From Cryptomeria japonica (taxonomy: Eukaryota; Streptophyta; Pinopsida; Cupressales; Cupressaceae): DNA of 64,000 nt. Each line of letters opens with the position of its first letter. The first letter of the stretch is position 1. Shown here in pieces: positions 11,500 through 21,798 of this stretch. The position numbers were made by a program, and so were the translations under genes. Under the pieces are notes generated by a model. The model searched no databases. It saw only the letters and a list, made by a program, of their open reading frames with translations, and had not been told where the DNA came from. The DNA is taken from the NCBI RefSeq assembly GCF_030272615.1, contig NC_081413.1:550620136-550684135 (forward strand), given 5' to 3'.

Positions 11500-13969
11500 T
11501 ACGAAGCAAGAAAGTCCTAAATGAAAAGACGAGATGAAAGCCAAAATGGCAAGACAAGATGCAGAGTTTGAAAAAGAAATGGCAGATTTGAGAAGAGATA
11601 TTGAGAAGTGTAAGTTTATGGTAATGGGATGGCTTGAGTAGAGAAGCCAAAGATATGTTTGGGTTTGGCCAATGAGAAAGAAGGTAAAGGGGCCTATAAA
11701 GGAGATTGTCAAGGGCTGAAGAAGGCATAAGATGGCTAGCATGAAGAGAGAAGATAGAAAAGGTTTGGACAACAGAAAGTTGTTGAGTAAGAATCATGTC
11801 AAGGAAGAGGTGAAAGAAGTTCTCATTATGGAGAACATGAAATAAAGTAAGAAAGAATACAGAGTAGTGTAGGAAGAAGCACTCAAAAGAGGAAACAACC
11901 AAGAAAGGATGGTGTCCAGGAAGGAGGCACTCAGGGATACATGTTGGTCTCTTGTGTTCTTTGCTAATGTTGTGTTTCAGTATGTGTTTGCGGGTATGAG
12001 AAACCTAAAAAAGAAAGGTTAAGAATAAGGCCTTGAAGGTGATGAGAGAAAGGGGAAGCAAAGCAACCATACAAAGTGTTGAGAATGAGAATGTGAGAAG
12101 ACAAGTTGCAGTAGCTTGCTAGGAAGCCATGAAAAAACCATACACATTAGAGGTACGTCATAAAGTATCTAACAATGAGGAGGATGTCAATAGTTTCCAA
12201 TATTATAATGAAGACTTCAAAGAGGCTCTAGAGTTTTATGATGCTTTAGAAGATGTTGCAAATGAAGAAATCCTCAGAGTGGAAAAATTGATAAGAAGTG
12301 AAAACAAGAATGAAGGAGACTTAGGACAACAACCTATTGTAGAGGTAAATAGAAGTGAGAGTATTGATTGTGATCTTAAATGTGGAACAAAGTGTGTAGA
12401 TGTGCTAGTTAAAGAGGAGAAAAGTAGAAAGGAGTTTCCAAATTATCGTTGGCATCATAGTTATAGGTTACCACATTGGCAAAGGAAACCAGTTGGTGAG
12501 AGACAATAGTTAAAGTGCAAAGAAGGAGGTGTTTTCAATGGTGTTGATGCTAGCCAACAAGCCCATAAGATGAAAGGAATGACAGAGTTTAAGGGGAAAC
12601 AAGAACATAAGGCAAGCTGTGAAGAAGGGAAACATAAAGAAGATTCTACAAGGCAAAAATCAGACCATGGGTTATGTCGAACGAGTGCAGAGAAAAAAAG
12701 AAATCAGCCTAGAACTAAGGAAAACATAGTGTGGGTGGCTAAGCGTGTGATAGTTGAAAGAGGTGTTATAGGATATGATGGTGGAAAAAAACTTCAGGTG
12801 AATGTAATATGTGAAGAGAAGAATAACTTTGTGGGTGTAAAAGAAATAGAATTTGCAGAAGGAACATGTCTTGTGGAGGGCATGGAAGAAATAAATGAAA
12901 ATGAGAAGACAAGGGTAATAGTGACTGAAATTGGAGATGTAGATGAAGATGAAACAAACCAAGTATTACCAGATGAAATACCAAAGAGAAGATTGATATA
13001 GTTGCAACATCAGGTTGGCAGAAGATTGAGGAGAACATGTACAAGGTGAGAAGTACACAAGTGAAAATAAAAGATTTCAATAAAGATGCTTTTGAATTTT
13101 TGAATAGAATTGTTGATGGAGATGAAATTGATGAGGATGTTACTGAAGATGATGACCTGCATGAACGTGAAATTGAGTTGTGGAGACTTGTAGATGAAAA
13201 AGACATGAGAAGGGGAAGATAGAGGAAAAAGGAAAGAAGAAGAAGACAGATTGGAAAGCTTGGAATGAATAAATATAAGCGTGGAATGCATTAAAAGAAT
13301 GAGTTGGACAAGAAAAATAGGAACCGGAAGTGAACAAATACATGGGTTGATAAAGGCACAAAGAGTAAAGAGGAGAAAGAAGGTGCAGTGGAAAATGAAG
13401 CAACAAATGTTGTAGCAACAGTGTTTAAGGATAAAGGTAAACAAATGCATAACAAAGATGTTACAGACATGGAATTGAAAAGGGGAGCAACAAACAATAA
13501 GTGTATAAATGATCTATGGGCACAATTCACAACAATAAATCAAGAGTGGAAAGATAAGCTTGCAGATATGTAGACAAATGGGACAACAAAAGATGCAAAG
13601 ATGAAGATTGTAGTTAAGGATCAAGAAGTTGTTGCAACACAAATGGAATATGGAATAGTGTATGCAAATTTTAGTAGTGATCTTGTGAAGTCTAATATAG
13701 ATGACGAGGTACAAGATGAATTGATAAAGGCCATTGTAGAAGAGAGGATGGAAATGGTGGTGGATGAAGTTGTGGAAAGTGGGGTTGAAATAGCAAGTGC
13801 ATATTTAAATGCAGTTGTAACAGATTTTGATGATATTGACAAGGTAAATGAGTTTGAAGCCTTGGAATACTTTAGTTTCCATAAAGTTGTTTGTGTTGGT
13901 TTGTGTGTGATGGAAATGGTGAGTAGAGATTGGAGTAAGATGAGAAGAAGTGCATATGGTTTCTTGTGA
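11500..13969 (+). pseudogene. Unknown acidic ORF of the LARD-like element, broken
   Basis: Open stretches at 12129-12509 and 12570-13001 share one frame; 13037-13222, 13388-13573 and 13601-13969 share another. One frameshift and several in-frame stops therefore break what may have been a single frame of roughly 600 codons. The predicted product is rich in Glu, Asp, Lys and Val, with a tract of acidic residues around 13130-13160. A coiled-coil-like stretch (DAEFEKEMADLRRDIEKC) can be read near 11555-11620. No zinc knuckle, capsid, protease or polymerase motif is visible. It could be a highly diverged gag or a protein particular to this family; I do not recognise it. Confidence 0.4.
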
Positions 13970-14120
13970 TCAAAGTACTGAAGTGAGAAGCAATGTTGGC
14001 AGACTAGGGCAGTTGTTTCAGAGTGATATTGGAAAAAGAGGAAGAATTGAAAGTAGCAGTAGTTGTTAGCTTTACTCCCATGTGCAAGAGCACATGTTGT
14101 CTTTTTAATCCTTGGGAGTC

Positions 14121-15148
14121 TGATGCAGGAGCATCGGGTTAATTTTTGGTTTTAGTGGCATGTTAGTTTTGTCAGTTGGTTTTAGGTTGGCAGACATAGT
14201 TCCTATCACCACAAGGGCAGGAAGCTTAATGACTTGGTTTCCTTCGGCAAGAGGAGATGAACGATGATTAATGAGCAGTTTAAAGAATTAGTTATGAGAA
14301 GTTTGGAAACGATTAGAAAGTGAAATGGAGAGGTGCACTTAAATAAAAAATAGAAAGAATTGTGAGTTCGGAGGGGGGTTGTACAGGAAAGAAAATTCTG
14401 ATTCAAATATAGAGGGAGCTCAATCAGTTCTGGGCAAATCCATTGTAGAATGGTTGTAGCACAATTGGAAGGTCGACGAGAAGAGTTTGTATGGGATACG
14501 TGAAAGAGGGGACGATCGATGCAAGAGAAAAATATGTCAGGACGACGATAGCAAATGGATTGGTTGAAGAACCAGTGTAAAGTGAAATGGTATGAGCTTG
14601 AACATAGAGATGGTTAGTAGACGGAACGAGGGAGGTTGTAGAATAGGCCAAGCAACATTAAGATTAAGGAGGTTTAGGAAAAGAACGAAGTGAAGAATAG
14701 CAGAGGAAGAGTGTAGAGACAAGGAAAAAGGACAAGGATGTTGAAGAATCATAGGGACATGGAGGGAAAGCAAAGATAAGGCTGACAGACCTGTGCCAGG
14801 CCACAAAAACGTTTGAATGAAGACCTTTGTTATCAAACATAATCATCATTATATGAGTTGCAATAATAAAGTTAATGTTCTAGTGTTCATTATTTGTATT
14901 GACAATTTGTATTGTGGTTTCTTGGCTCTTATCGTTAACGTTGTACCATTTGATTTATCCGTTGTTCATAGTTCCTTTCTCTAGTATGTTCTATTTTTAG
15001 AAACTTGTAACTGTTCTAGTCCCTGTCATATTTGAAGGCAGAATGATGTGTAATTGATTCACTGGTTAATTCCAAAACTTCCTATTGTTGCCCTGTCATT
15101 TGATTGTAAGTTCCTGTGTGTCGGAAGATTAGCTACGCATTGCCACCA
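14121..15148 (+). repeat. 3' LTR of the LARD-like element
   Basis: It is the second copy of the roughly 1-kb LTR, beginning TGATGCAGGAGCATC and ending TTGCCACCA. The final segment before the end has diverged most from the 5' copy. Confidence 0.85.
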
Positions 15149-16126
15149 CCTCCGACCATGCATTTAGCTTTCCTAGGAGTTTTTTATTAATTTAAATTGT
15201 TCAAAATTCATACAAATCTATCTATAACTAGCTAAGAATTCACACATGACATATAAGATGAAATTTAGAAGACTTACTCTATGATCAAATTCAGCATGGT
15301 CAGTTCCTCTTATTTAAGTGTAAACCTTCACATCTAGTGGTTTAGTGCATTCTTTTAAAGGGGGCTTCACTAAATGTTGTTATTTGAGAAATAATTTAAA
15401 AAGATTCAAAATAATATCCAATAAAAATTGCTAAGTAAAATATTTTCTATTATTCAAATGTAAGCTCATTTGTTGTCCATGACAAACCTTGTGTCTTCCT
15501 TCTCTTTCATGTGGCCTCTCTACTACAAGTTTTGAGATTCTTCTAAGACCATGTGTATTTTATGGAAATAAATGAGGATAAAAAACATTTGAATCCACAG
15601 TCGCACACTTTTCAAAATAAATGAATTTGATGAATCAATAAAAACAATATAAATATATGTGTAACATATGACAACTTTTATGTCTATCTTACAGTCATAT
15701 GAAGCTTGAAAGGTTGTGCACAACTACAAGTGACCTTCCTCCATTTTTGAATTCCACTTCCATCCAAAGATCCCAATCCTATTGAATCTGAGTTCTGAAA
15801 AAGAAACCATATTAAAAATGTTCTCATTGTATGTTAATGTTTTCAAATTGAAGAACAACTCTTTTTCTTTTTTATTTTAATTTTAATTAATGCCTAATTT
15901 CATACTAATTTCCTAAGATTGAAGCAACTTCACTTGTAGAAATCTCATTTAAGTGGCATTTCTAGATCCCTTAGCACCCTCCACCATCTTCTCATCCACA
16001 TTGCCATTTCCCTGCTCAGAAGTCCTAATTTTCTCAATGTTCCATGTAAGTCCCCCTGAGAAGATAATAATGTTATTTTTTCCTAAGAATAGAGGACTTT
16101 TGATATCCATCTGAAACTTTGAAGAT
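15149..16126. other. Gene-free spacer
   Basis: No coding, RNA or repeat signal was found. It ends in AAGAT (16122-16126), the left copy of the target duplication of the next element. Confidence 0.5.
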
Positions 16127-16478
16127 TGTTAGGGGCTATTAACACATGTTAGTTTATAGTTATTTGGGATGTTTATGTTTTGTTATGTATGGGTTGTCAA
16201 GAGGTTCCTATGGGGTAGTTGGTAGTTGGTAGGTTGTGACGGTTGGCAACCTGGCCAACTATCAGATCTATATAGTGTATGGATGGAACCTCGGCAAGTT
16301 AGCATTGTACTGGCATATTTGGAATACAATAAAGATACCATAATTCTTCCATATATGTTACTGTAATTGTTATCTATGCTTTGATATACATGAGTGTTCT
16401 TGTTACATGAGTTGTTGGTACGTGTGGAATATCTTTGTTTATCTGTGAATTTACCAACCTTACTATAGGGACTAAAGA
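16127..16478 (+). repeat. 5' LTR of the gypsy element
   Basis: It runs from TGTTAGGGGCTA to GGGACTAAAGA; the canonical final CA has become GA here, while the 3' LTR keeps CA. A TATATAG sequence near 16270 is a plausible promoter TATA box. Confidence 0.95.
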
Positions 16479-16480
16479 TT

Positions 16481-16494
16481 TTGGCATCATTGCC
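16481..16494 (+). promoter_or_regulatory. Primer-binding site, Tat/Athila-like
   Basis: TTGGCATCATTGCC lies two bases after the 5' LTR. It resembles the TTGGCGCCGTTGCC primer sites of plant Tat/Athila elements, with changes at the CpG positions. The same site (TTTGGCATCGTTGCC) recurs in the minus-strand gypsy element at 43347-43361. Confidence 0.7.
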
Positions 16495-16538
16495 AGTACA
16501 AACCTAGAGATAACCATGACAACAAGCGGAAGGAATTA

Positions 16539-17955
16539 ATGGGTCGGCCATTCAACCAACAATTGACTGTAGTAGACAATGACACACACGAAGAAAGTAC
16601 CGAAGAAGAGGCACGAGAAGATCAGTTGATGACAGACTTGGTAGATTTGTGGGACATGTCGGTCATGCAGTATGTGCAGAGGGTGGCTCATGAGAGAGTC
16701 ATCTTTGAAGGCACGGTATGTGGTGAACTCACCGTCAACACTCCCATCTTTGATCTACTCGAGAGCATTCCAAGGTTGCTCGCCAAAAATCTGATTGCAC
16801 TCCAAGACCGAAGGGAGGAAACTGCACGGAAACTCCGTCGGCAACAAGTACTACAAAGGTACGAAGAGTGAAACCGTATGAAGGAAGAGGAAAGGGATAC
16901 GAGCCGACATCATACTCCTGGCAATTAATGCCCCTACAACCAAACAAAGACAAATGTACCACTACCACCGAAGCAGTAGATGAGGGAACCATACAGAGAT
17001 CTCTTCGCATAAAAGAATAGGCCGAGCGAAGACGACGGCTAAGGGAAGTTGTTGACTCAATGAGTTTGGAGATACATAGTAGGAGTTAGAGTGTGAGTCA
17101 GAGTCATAGTTAGGAGAGACAGAGACCATGTACATGGAAGGAGTTGGAGGAGGTCGCCAGGAACCTGCCACTTCCAGATGTAGCGGAGGAGGATCTCATC
17201 GACTAGGCCTCACACTTGATGTCGAGTGAAGACTCCGGAGCCGAGTCACAAAGCAGTCTGTCAGAGTACTCTAAACAAGGAGAGGAGGCGGTGCGGTACA
17301 TGCGCGAAGAGATCGCCAATATCTTTGAAACGACATTGTTCTACATCGGGAATTTGTCCTTTGTGGAGGAAAACAAATTAGGAGGTCCGAAGCCTGAAAC
17401 TCTAGGAAGGAGGGAGGAGTACAGAGGTGAAAGTAATCACGGTGTTGAGGACATAGGGGATAGACGTGGTGAAGGCTCAAGTGGGACCAAGAGTGCAGGA
17501 TAGGCACTGGTACACGAAGAGCAGAACATTTTGTCCTCATCGGACGCGCACACTACCTACCAAGCAATACATAGTACCACACACACTTCCTTCCAAGTAT
17601 CCCTACAGAACAATCCCAGGACAAAACCAATGTATAACATGGACAAATAGAAGCTTCCAAGGTTTACGGGTGATGGGTCTAAGGATCTCGTACACCACAC
17701 TAAGACATGTGTAACCATTTGGCAAGCAAATGGTGAGGATGATGAGGATTACTGGTTGAAGGCATTTACGGACACCCTTAGAAGAATAGCAATTGACTGG
17801 TATACAGACCTTGATGCCCAGTATAAAACATCATGGAACAACTTGAAGAAGGCCTTCTAGGAGGAATTCAAACTCCTACATGATGACAATGAAATTGTGG
17901 GGAAGACTTACAATACCAAGCAGGGAAAAAGCGAAAGTGTGCGGGCTTACAATGG
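16539..17955 (+). pseudogene. gag: gag pseudogene
   Basis: The capsid (retrotransposon gag) domain is readable from about 17640 to 17955: a tryptophan-rich helix region, the IAIDWYTDLDAQ segment, SWNNLKKAF, then a DDNEIV..YNTKQGKSESV segment. The same segment recurs in the minus-strand gypsy gag at 42453-42725, so the two elements are related. Upstream open stretches (16539-16871 and 17216-17503) give an acidic N-terminal region. In-frame stops occur within the capsid part, for example TAG near 17859. The reading frame ends abruptly near 17950, where RNase H sequence starts in another frame, so the zinc knuckle is absent. Confidence 0.8.
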
Positions 17956-18215
17956 AGGCCGAACGAAACTACAGTACAATGGAGAGGGAGGCATTGGGGA
18001 TGGTGTACGTTGTACAGAAGTTTTGCCACTACCTGTTGGCTACCCCGCTCACGTTTTATGTGGACCACCAGGCATTGATGTACTTGGTAAATAAACCGAT
18101 CATCCAGGGTCAGGTAAGTGGATGGTTGTTGCTCTTACAGGAATTCACCTTCACCATTATTGTGCGGCTAGGGAAGTCCCATGTGATAGTTGATCAATTG
18201 TCAAGGATCAGGTTA
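17950..18215 (+). pseudogene. RNase H C-terminal part, fused downstream of gag
   Basis: From 17954 the frame shifts and reads EAERNYSTMEREALGMVYVVQKFCHYLL, then FYVDHQALMYLVN and FTIIVRLGKSHVIVDQLSRI, a typical Ty3/gypsy RNase H tail. The N-terminal part with the first catalytic aspartate is missing, as are protease and reverse transcriptase. The joint with gag shows the short shared sequence CTTACAAT/CTCAATG-like, suggesting deletion by microhomology. The protein cannot have been an active RNase H. Confidence 0.85.
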
Positions 18216-19545
18216 GGGGAGTTGGTCGAGGGGGTGAACGAGGACTTTCCAGATGCACACTTGTTCCAAATTGCAGTACTACCATTGGGGTACGACAAAA
18301 TCATCCAATACCTCTCTACTTCCACTTTTTCGCAAAAGATGTCATTGGGGGAACGACGTAAACTGGCACTAAAGAGTAAGACCTTCCAACTGATCAATGG
18401 TCTTTTGTATAAAATGGGACCTGATCAAGTCTTGAGGAGATGTGTCATGGAGGAGGAAATCCCCAATGTATTGAAGGAAGCACATGACGGATTAGCAAGA
18501 GGACACATGGTACCAGATGCAACTGCACAGAAAGTATTTCTAGCCGATCTGTGGTGACCAACTCTACACATTGATGCTTGAGAGTGGGTGGTCGGGTGTG
18601 ACACTTGCCAATGTGCAGGGAAACCACTCAAGCGGGACTTCATGCCCCTCTTTCACTCCCAACCACAGGAGCTATTTGAAAGGTGGGGTATAGATTTTGT
18701 GGGACCCTTGAAGCCAAGCAATATGCATAGGTGCAAATATATCGTGGTGGCTACTGAGTACCTCACTAAGTGGGCAGAAACGAGATCCCTACCAGATAAC
18801 ACTGCTCTTAGTACGATACGGTTCTTGTATGAACATATTGTCACCAGATATGGGATACCCCTTCAAATCACAAGTAATCGGGGAGTGCATTTCGTCAACC
18901 AAGTAATTCGTACCATGACCATTGAGTTTAAAATTTTCCACAATCTCTCTAGCCTATACTACCCCCGAGCAAATGGACAAGCAAAGGCGACCAACAAGGC
19001 ATTGGTGTCAATAATCTATAAGTCGTGTGGGGTGGAGCAGGAGGATTGGGAAGAAAGGTTGTCGGCAGTACTCTGGGCTTACCGCACAAGCTACAAAGTC
19101 ACTACGAGGCATTCCAGCTCATGTATAGGCAAGAGGTTGTGGTACCTGCAAAGTACACCATACCAAGCTTGTGGGTGGTGGTGGACAATAGACTTGGTGA
19201 TGAAGAGAGTCTGAGTGCAAGGCTTGACAACTTGGTGAAATTGGACGAATGGAGGGTAATGGCACAGTGGGAAACAGACGTAGCGCAACAGCAGTGAAAG
19301 TTCTGGCATGACAAGCACCTACGACGGGTCAACTTCCAACCGAGGCAGTTGGTCTTGAAGTGTAATAGTCGTAATGAACTGTGGCCAGGGAAGTTCAAAT
19401 TTCATTAGCTCAGGCCCTATAAGATTAGGGAGGTTGGGAAGAATGGAACAATAAAGCTATCTACCTTGGACAACAACCCAATCAGAAATCCAGTGAATGG
19501 TTTGAAACTAAAAGTTTATAGAGAACGAAACAAACTTGTGATAGC
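18216..19545 (+). pseudogene. Ty3/gypsy integrase, inactivated
   Basis: The order is normal: a zinc-binding HHCC region (EAHDGLARGH ... CDTCQC, about 18470-18620), the catalytic core (18690-19080) and a C-terminal module reading LVLKCN..LWPGKF and GPYKI-like sequence (about 19345-19540). In the core the first acidic residue is kept (GIDFVGP). The second position reads TSNRGVHF, with Asn in place of Asp, and the third reads GQAKATN, with Lys in place of Glu, so two of the D,D,E catalytic acids are lost. Stops at about 18557 and 18582, a frame change near 19090 and stops at about 19295 and 19408 further break the frame. Confidence 0.9.
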
Positions 19546-20880
19546 GATCAACATGTTGGGATACGCCACAAGAGGAGATTGGACCATCGGCTAGAATAGG
19601 AAAGTGGAAGAAGATCCGGTGGTAAAAGAAGAGCCCTATCATTGGGGATGAATATTAGGCCAAACCACTCACATTCATGGAAGAACAACTTGTGTCGAAG
19701 CAGGTGGAAGGTGTTGCAGTTCTGAGGATCCATAAACACCTAACAAATGTGTACTTTGGGGAATCGGTTGTGTGGGTACAAATTTCAGGATATTGGAGGA
19801 AGATGGCTCCATATGAAGGTGTTCGAGAGGGGTATGTAGCATATGATATCCATGAGGGAGTCGAAGCCAAGAGGAAAGACGATAATGCAAATAAGGAAGG
19901 GGAACCTGCAGACCTGGAGGAAGATATTGACCTAGAGGATCATGGGGCAACACTAAGTCCCTATTTGAAGATGGTGTTGAAAACCAAAGACTTGTTTATC
20001 AGAGCCTCCCAGCCAGGAGAACTGGAGGCCGGACCAAACTCAATGTACCGAGTGATACCTAACCCTGTAGGACCCCCGGAGGTGAACAAAGAAAGGGTAT
20101 TGTGGTACCAGTAGTACGAAAGTCGGTACGTCAAAGGGCAGTACAAGGGATGGGACCCGCTTTGTTGGTGGATAAGATATGTGATCTGGAGTACGTGGGG
20201 ACGTGTTGTGCAAAAGAATGCTACAGGAGGATGTAACACTTATGTATGTTCTTGCATGATTCGGAGATTAAGTTAAGGCCTTGGGTTAATCGTTCAGGAG
20301 TGAAAATGAACATAGAAGACGAGGATGTCGATTGAGGACCAAATAAAAGATGGAAGGAAATCAGAATGAATGACAAGGGAAAAGCGAGGAAAAAATCAAG
20401 TATCTATACGTCGAAGAGGAAGCTAAGGGAGCAAAAATCTTATTTAGAAGTGTCCAAAGAGGAGATAAGCTATCTTGAAGATCAAAAAGGGAGTGTAGAA
20501 CAACAAAAACGGACCCCAGGATACCTTAGTAAGTTGAAGGTACAAAAAATTCAATTTAAAAAATATTGTCGAGTTAAGATTTAAAAAAAAAAATAGGAAG
20601 GGGGTATTAAAAATTGGAAAAGAAAAGTATATAGGAAAAATGAAAAGGGCAGGGTTAGCACGTATTAAAAAATTAAAATATAAGGCAAAAGTGATGGAAG
20701 CAAACAAGGGAAAAATACATTTAATAAAAAGAAGATTATTTTATAAAAAATTAATAAAGTATTTATGTCTAACCCTAACCCTAGAAAAATAAAATGATTA
20801 TAAAAATCCCCAAGGAACCTATTTTTACACACCACACAGGATGTGTCGAGTTTGCAAAGGAGGAAAATCGAGTGTAGAAA
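19546..20880 (+). pseudogene. Unknown ORF after integrase, broken
   Basis: An open stretch at 19677-20114 (145 codons) contains an aromatic N-terminal part (YFGESVVWVQISGYWRKM) and an acidic middle (DLEEDIDLEDHG). A second, Lys-rich stretch at 20366-20584 follows. Neither matches a family I recognise. Both lie on the element's coding strand between integrase and the 3' LTR, where Tat/Athila-type elements often carry an extra ORF. The rest is A-rich and non-coding. Confidence 0.4.
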
Positions 20881-21798
20881 GAAGTCAAGGTATAGGATCG
20901 TGCGGATCCGTATAGTACATAGAAAAGGTTGTATAGTTGGCGGACTCAGAAGGATCTACCTCATTCGTACAACCGTCACGTACGAACAGGGGAGGAGAAA
21001 CACAGAAAGCAAAGCAGTTTAATCTATACAGCGTATGGCAAGCACGTACGAATGGGGGAGGTGAAGCATGCAAAGAGAAGTAGTTTAATTCGTACAATGT
21101 AAGCCTAGCAGACCACAAAATCTGTGCACAACATCTATACAGGCTAGAGGTCATACTGTACAGAACACCAATTGCTCTAACATTTCACGACGGAGAAAAG
21201 AGTAATTCGTACGATCGCATACGGATACAAGAAAGCGAAGTGGGAAGACCGTACAATCAGCAAACATGTACCGCGTACGGACAACAGCCATACAATCCTT
21301 TCCATGTTGGCATCCATACACGCAGGGAGCAATTGCAGAAAAGAATCGAAGGCATTTGTGCAAAAATTCGAACCATCTGTATGGAGTTGTGGGAAGAGTT
21401 CATACAAGTTGAAGAAGTCGTACGGTCTAGAAGTACCATGTGCTGACATAAACTTGGCAGGTCGTACAGCGGGCTTGGCAAGGAAATTGGTACGATGGTC
21501 CGTACTAGCTGGGGCGACCCCAGTTGTGCAGCAAGTTCAGATCGTTATAATAACAGTCAGGGAGCAGGAAATGACAAAGGGAGAAATCAGCATGACAACC
21601 ATAGTGCCACCATGACAACTACAGAACCTGGCGGTAGCAACAAGAAGGTGAAGATAAGGCCAAAAATACAGAAGGACTCAGAAGGAATCACTACAAAACA
21701 TGTGGCTTTTGAGAGTGTGACCGGCAGTGAATGTCGCACTTGGTGGGAGGAAACCCCTTTCTGACCATGTGATAAAAGATTCTCTCTAGGAATGACAG
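20881..21798 (+). other. CGTAC-rich internal leader of the extra ORF
   Basis: The stretch has no long convincing frame but is strikingly dense in CGTAC and GTACG motifs, about a dozen within 600 bp, for example near 20968, 20978, 21037, 21078, 21208, 21250, 21420, 21463 and 21490. A similar density occurs at 34690-35530 in the related minus-strand element. The position suggests a leader or spacer before the ORF at 21799. Confidence 0.55.

Larger units (their letters stand above)
10266..15148 (+). mobile_element. LTR retrotransposon without recognisable pol (LARD-like)
   Basis: Two long direct repeats (10266-11276 and 14121-15148) begin TGATG.AGGAGCATCGGGTT and enclose a 2.84-kb interior. A primer-binding site follows the left repeat, fixing the plus orientation. 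Flanking CCTCA/CCTCC looks like a 5-bp target duplication with one change. The interior has no protease, integrase or reverse transcriptase motif, only unknown acidic reading frames with in-frame stops. This fits a large retrotransposon derivative that depended on enzymes supplied by another element. The purine tract before the 3' LTR is weak (CTTGGGAGTC). Confidence 0.85.

Noticed and set aside
12672-13842. Minus-strand ORFs rich in Phe, Ser, Leu and His
   Set aside because: They are antisense shadows of the acidic purine-rich plus-strand frame of the LARD-like element.
19675-19953. Minus-strand ORFs within the gypsy post-integrase region
   Set aside because: They are antisense to the element's coding strand and have no family signature.
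20768-20783. CTAACCCTAACCCTAG resembling telomeric repeat
   Set aside because: Only two units, and the plant telomere repeat is CCCTAAA; it is likely chance within the gypsy interior.
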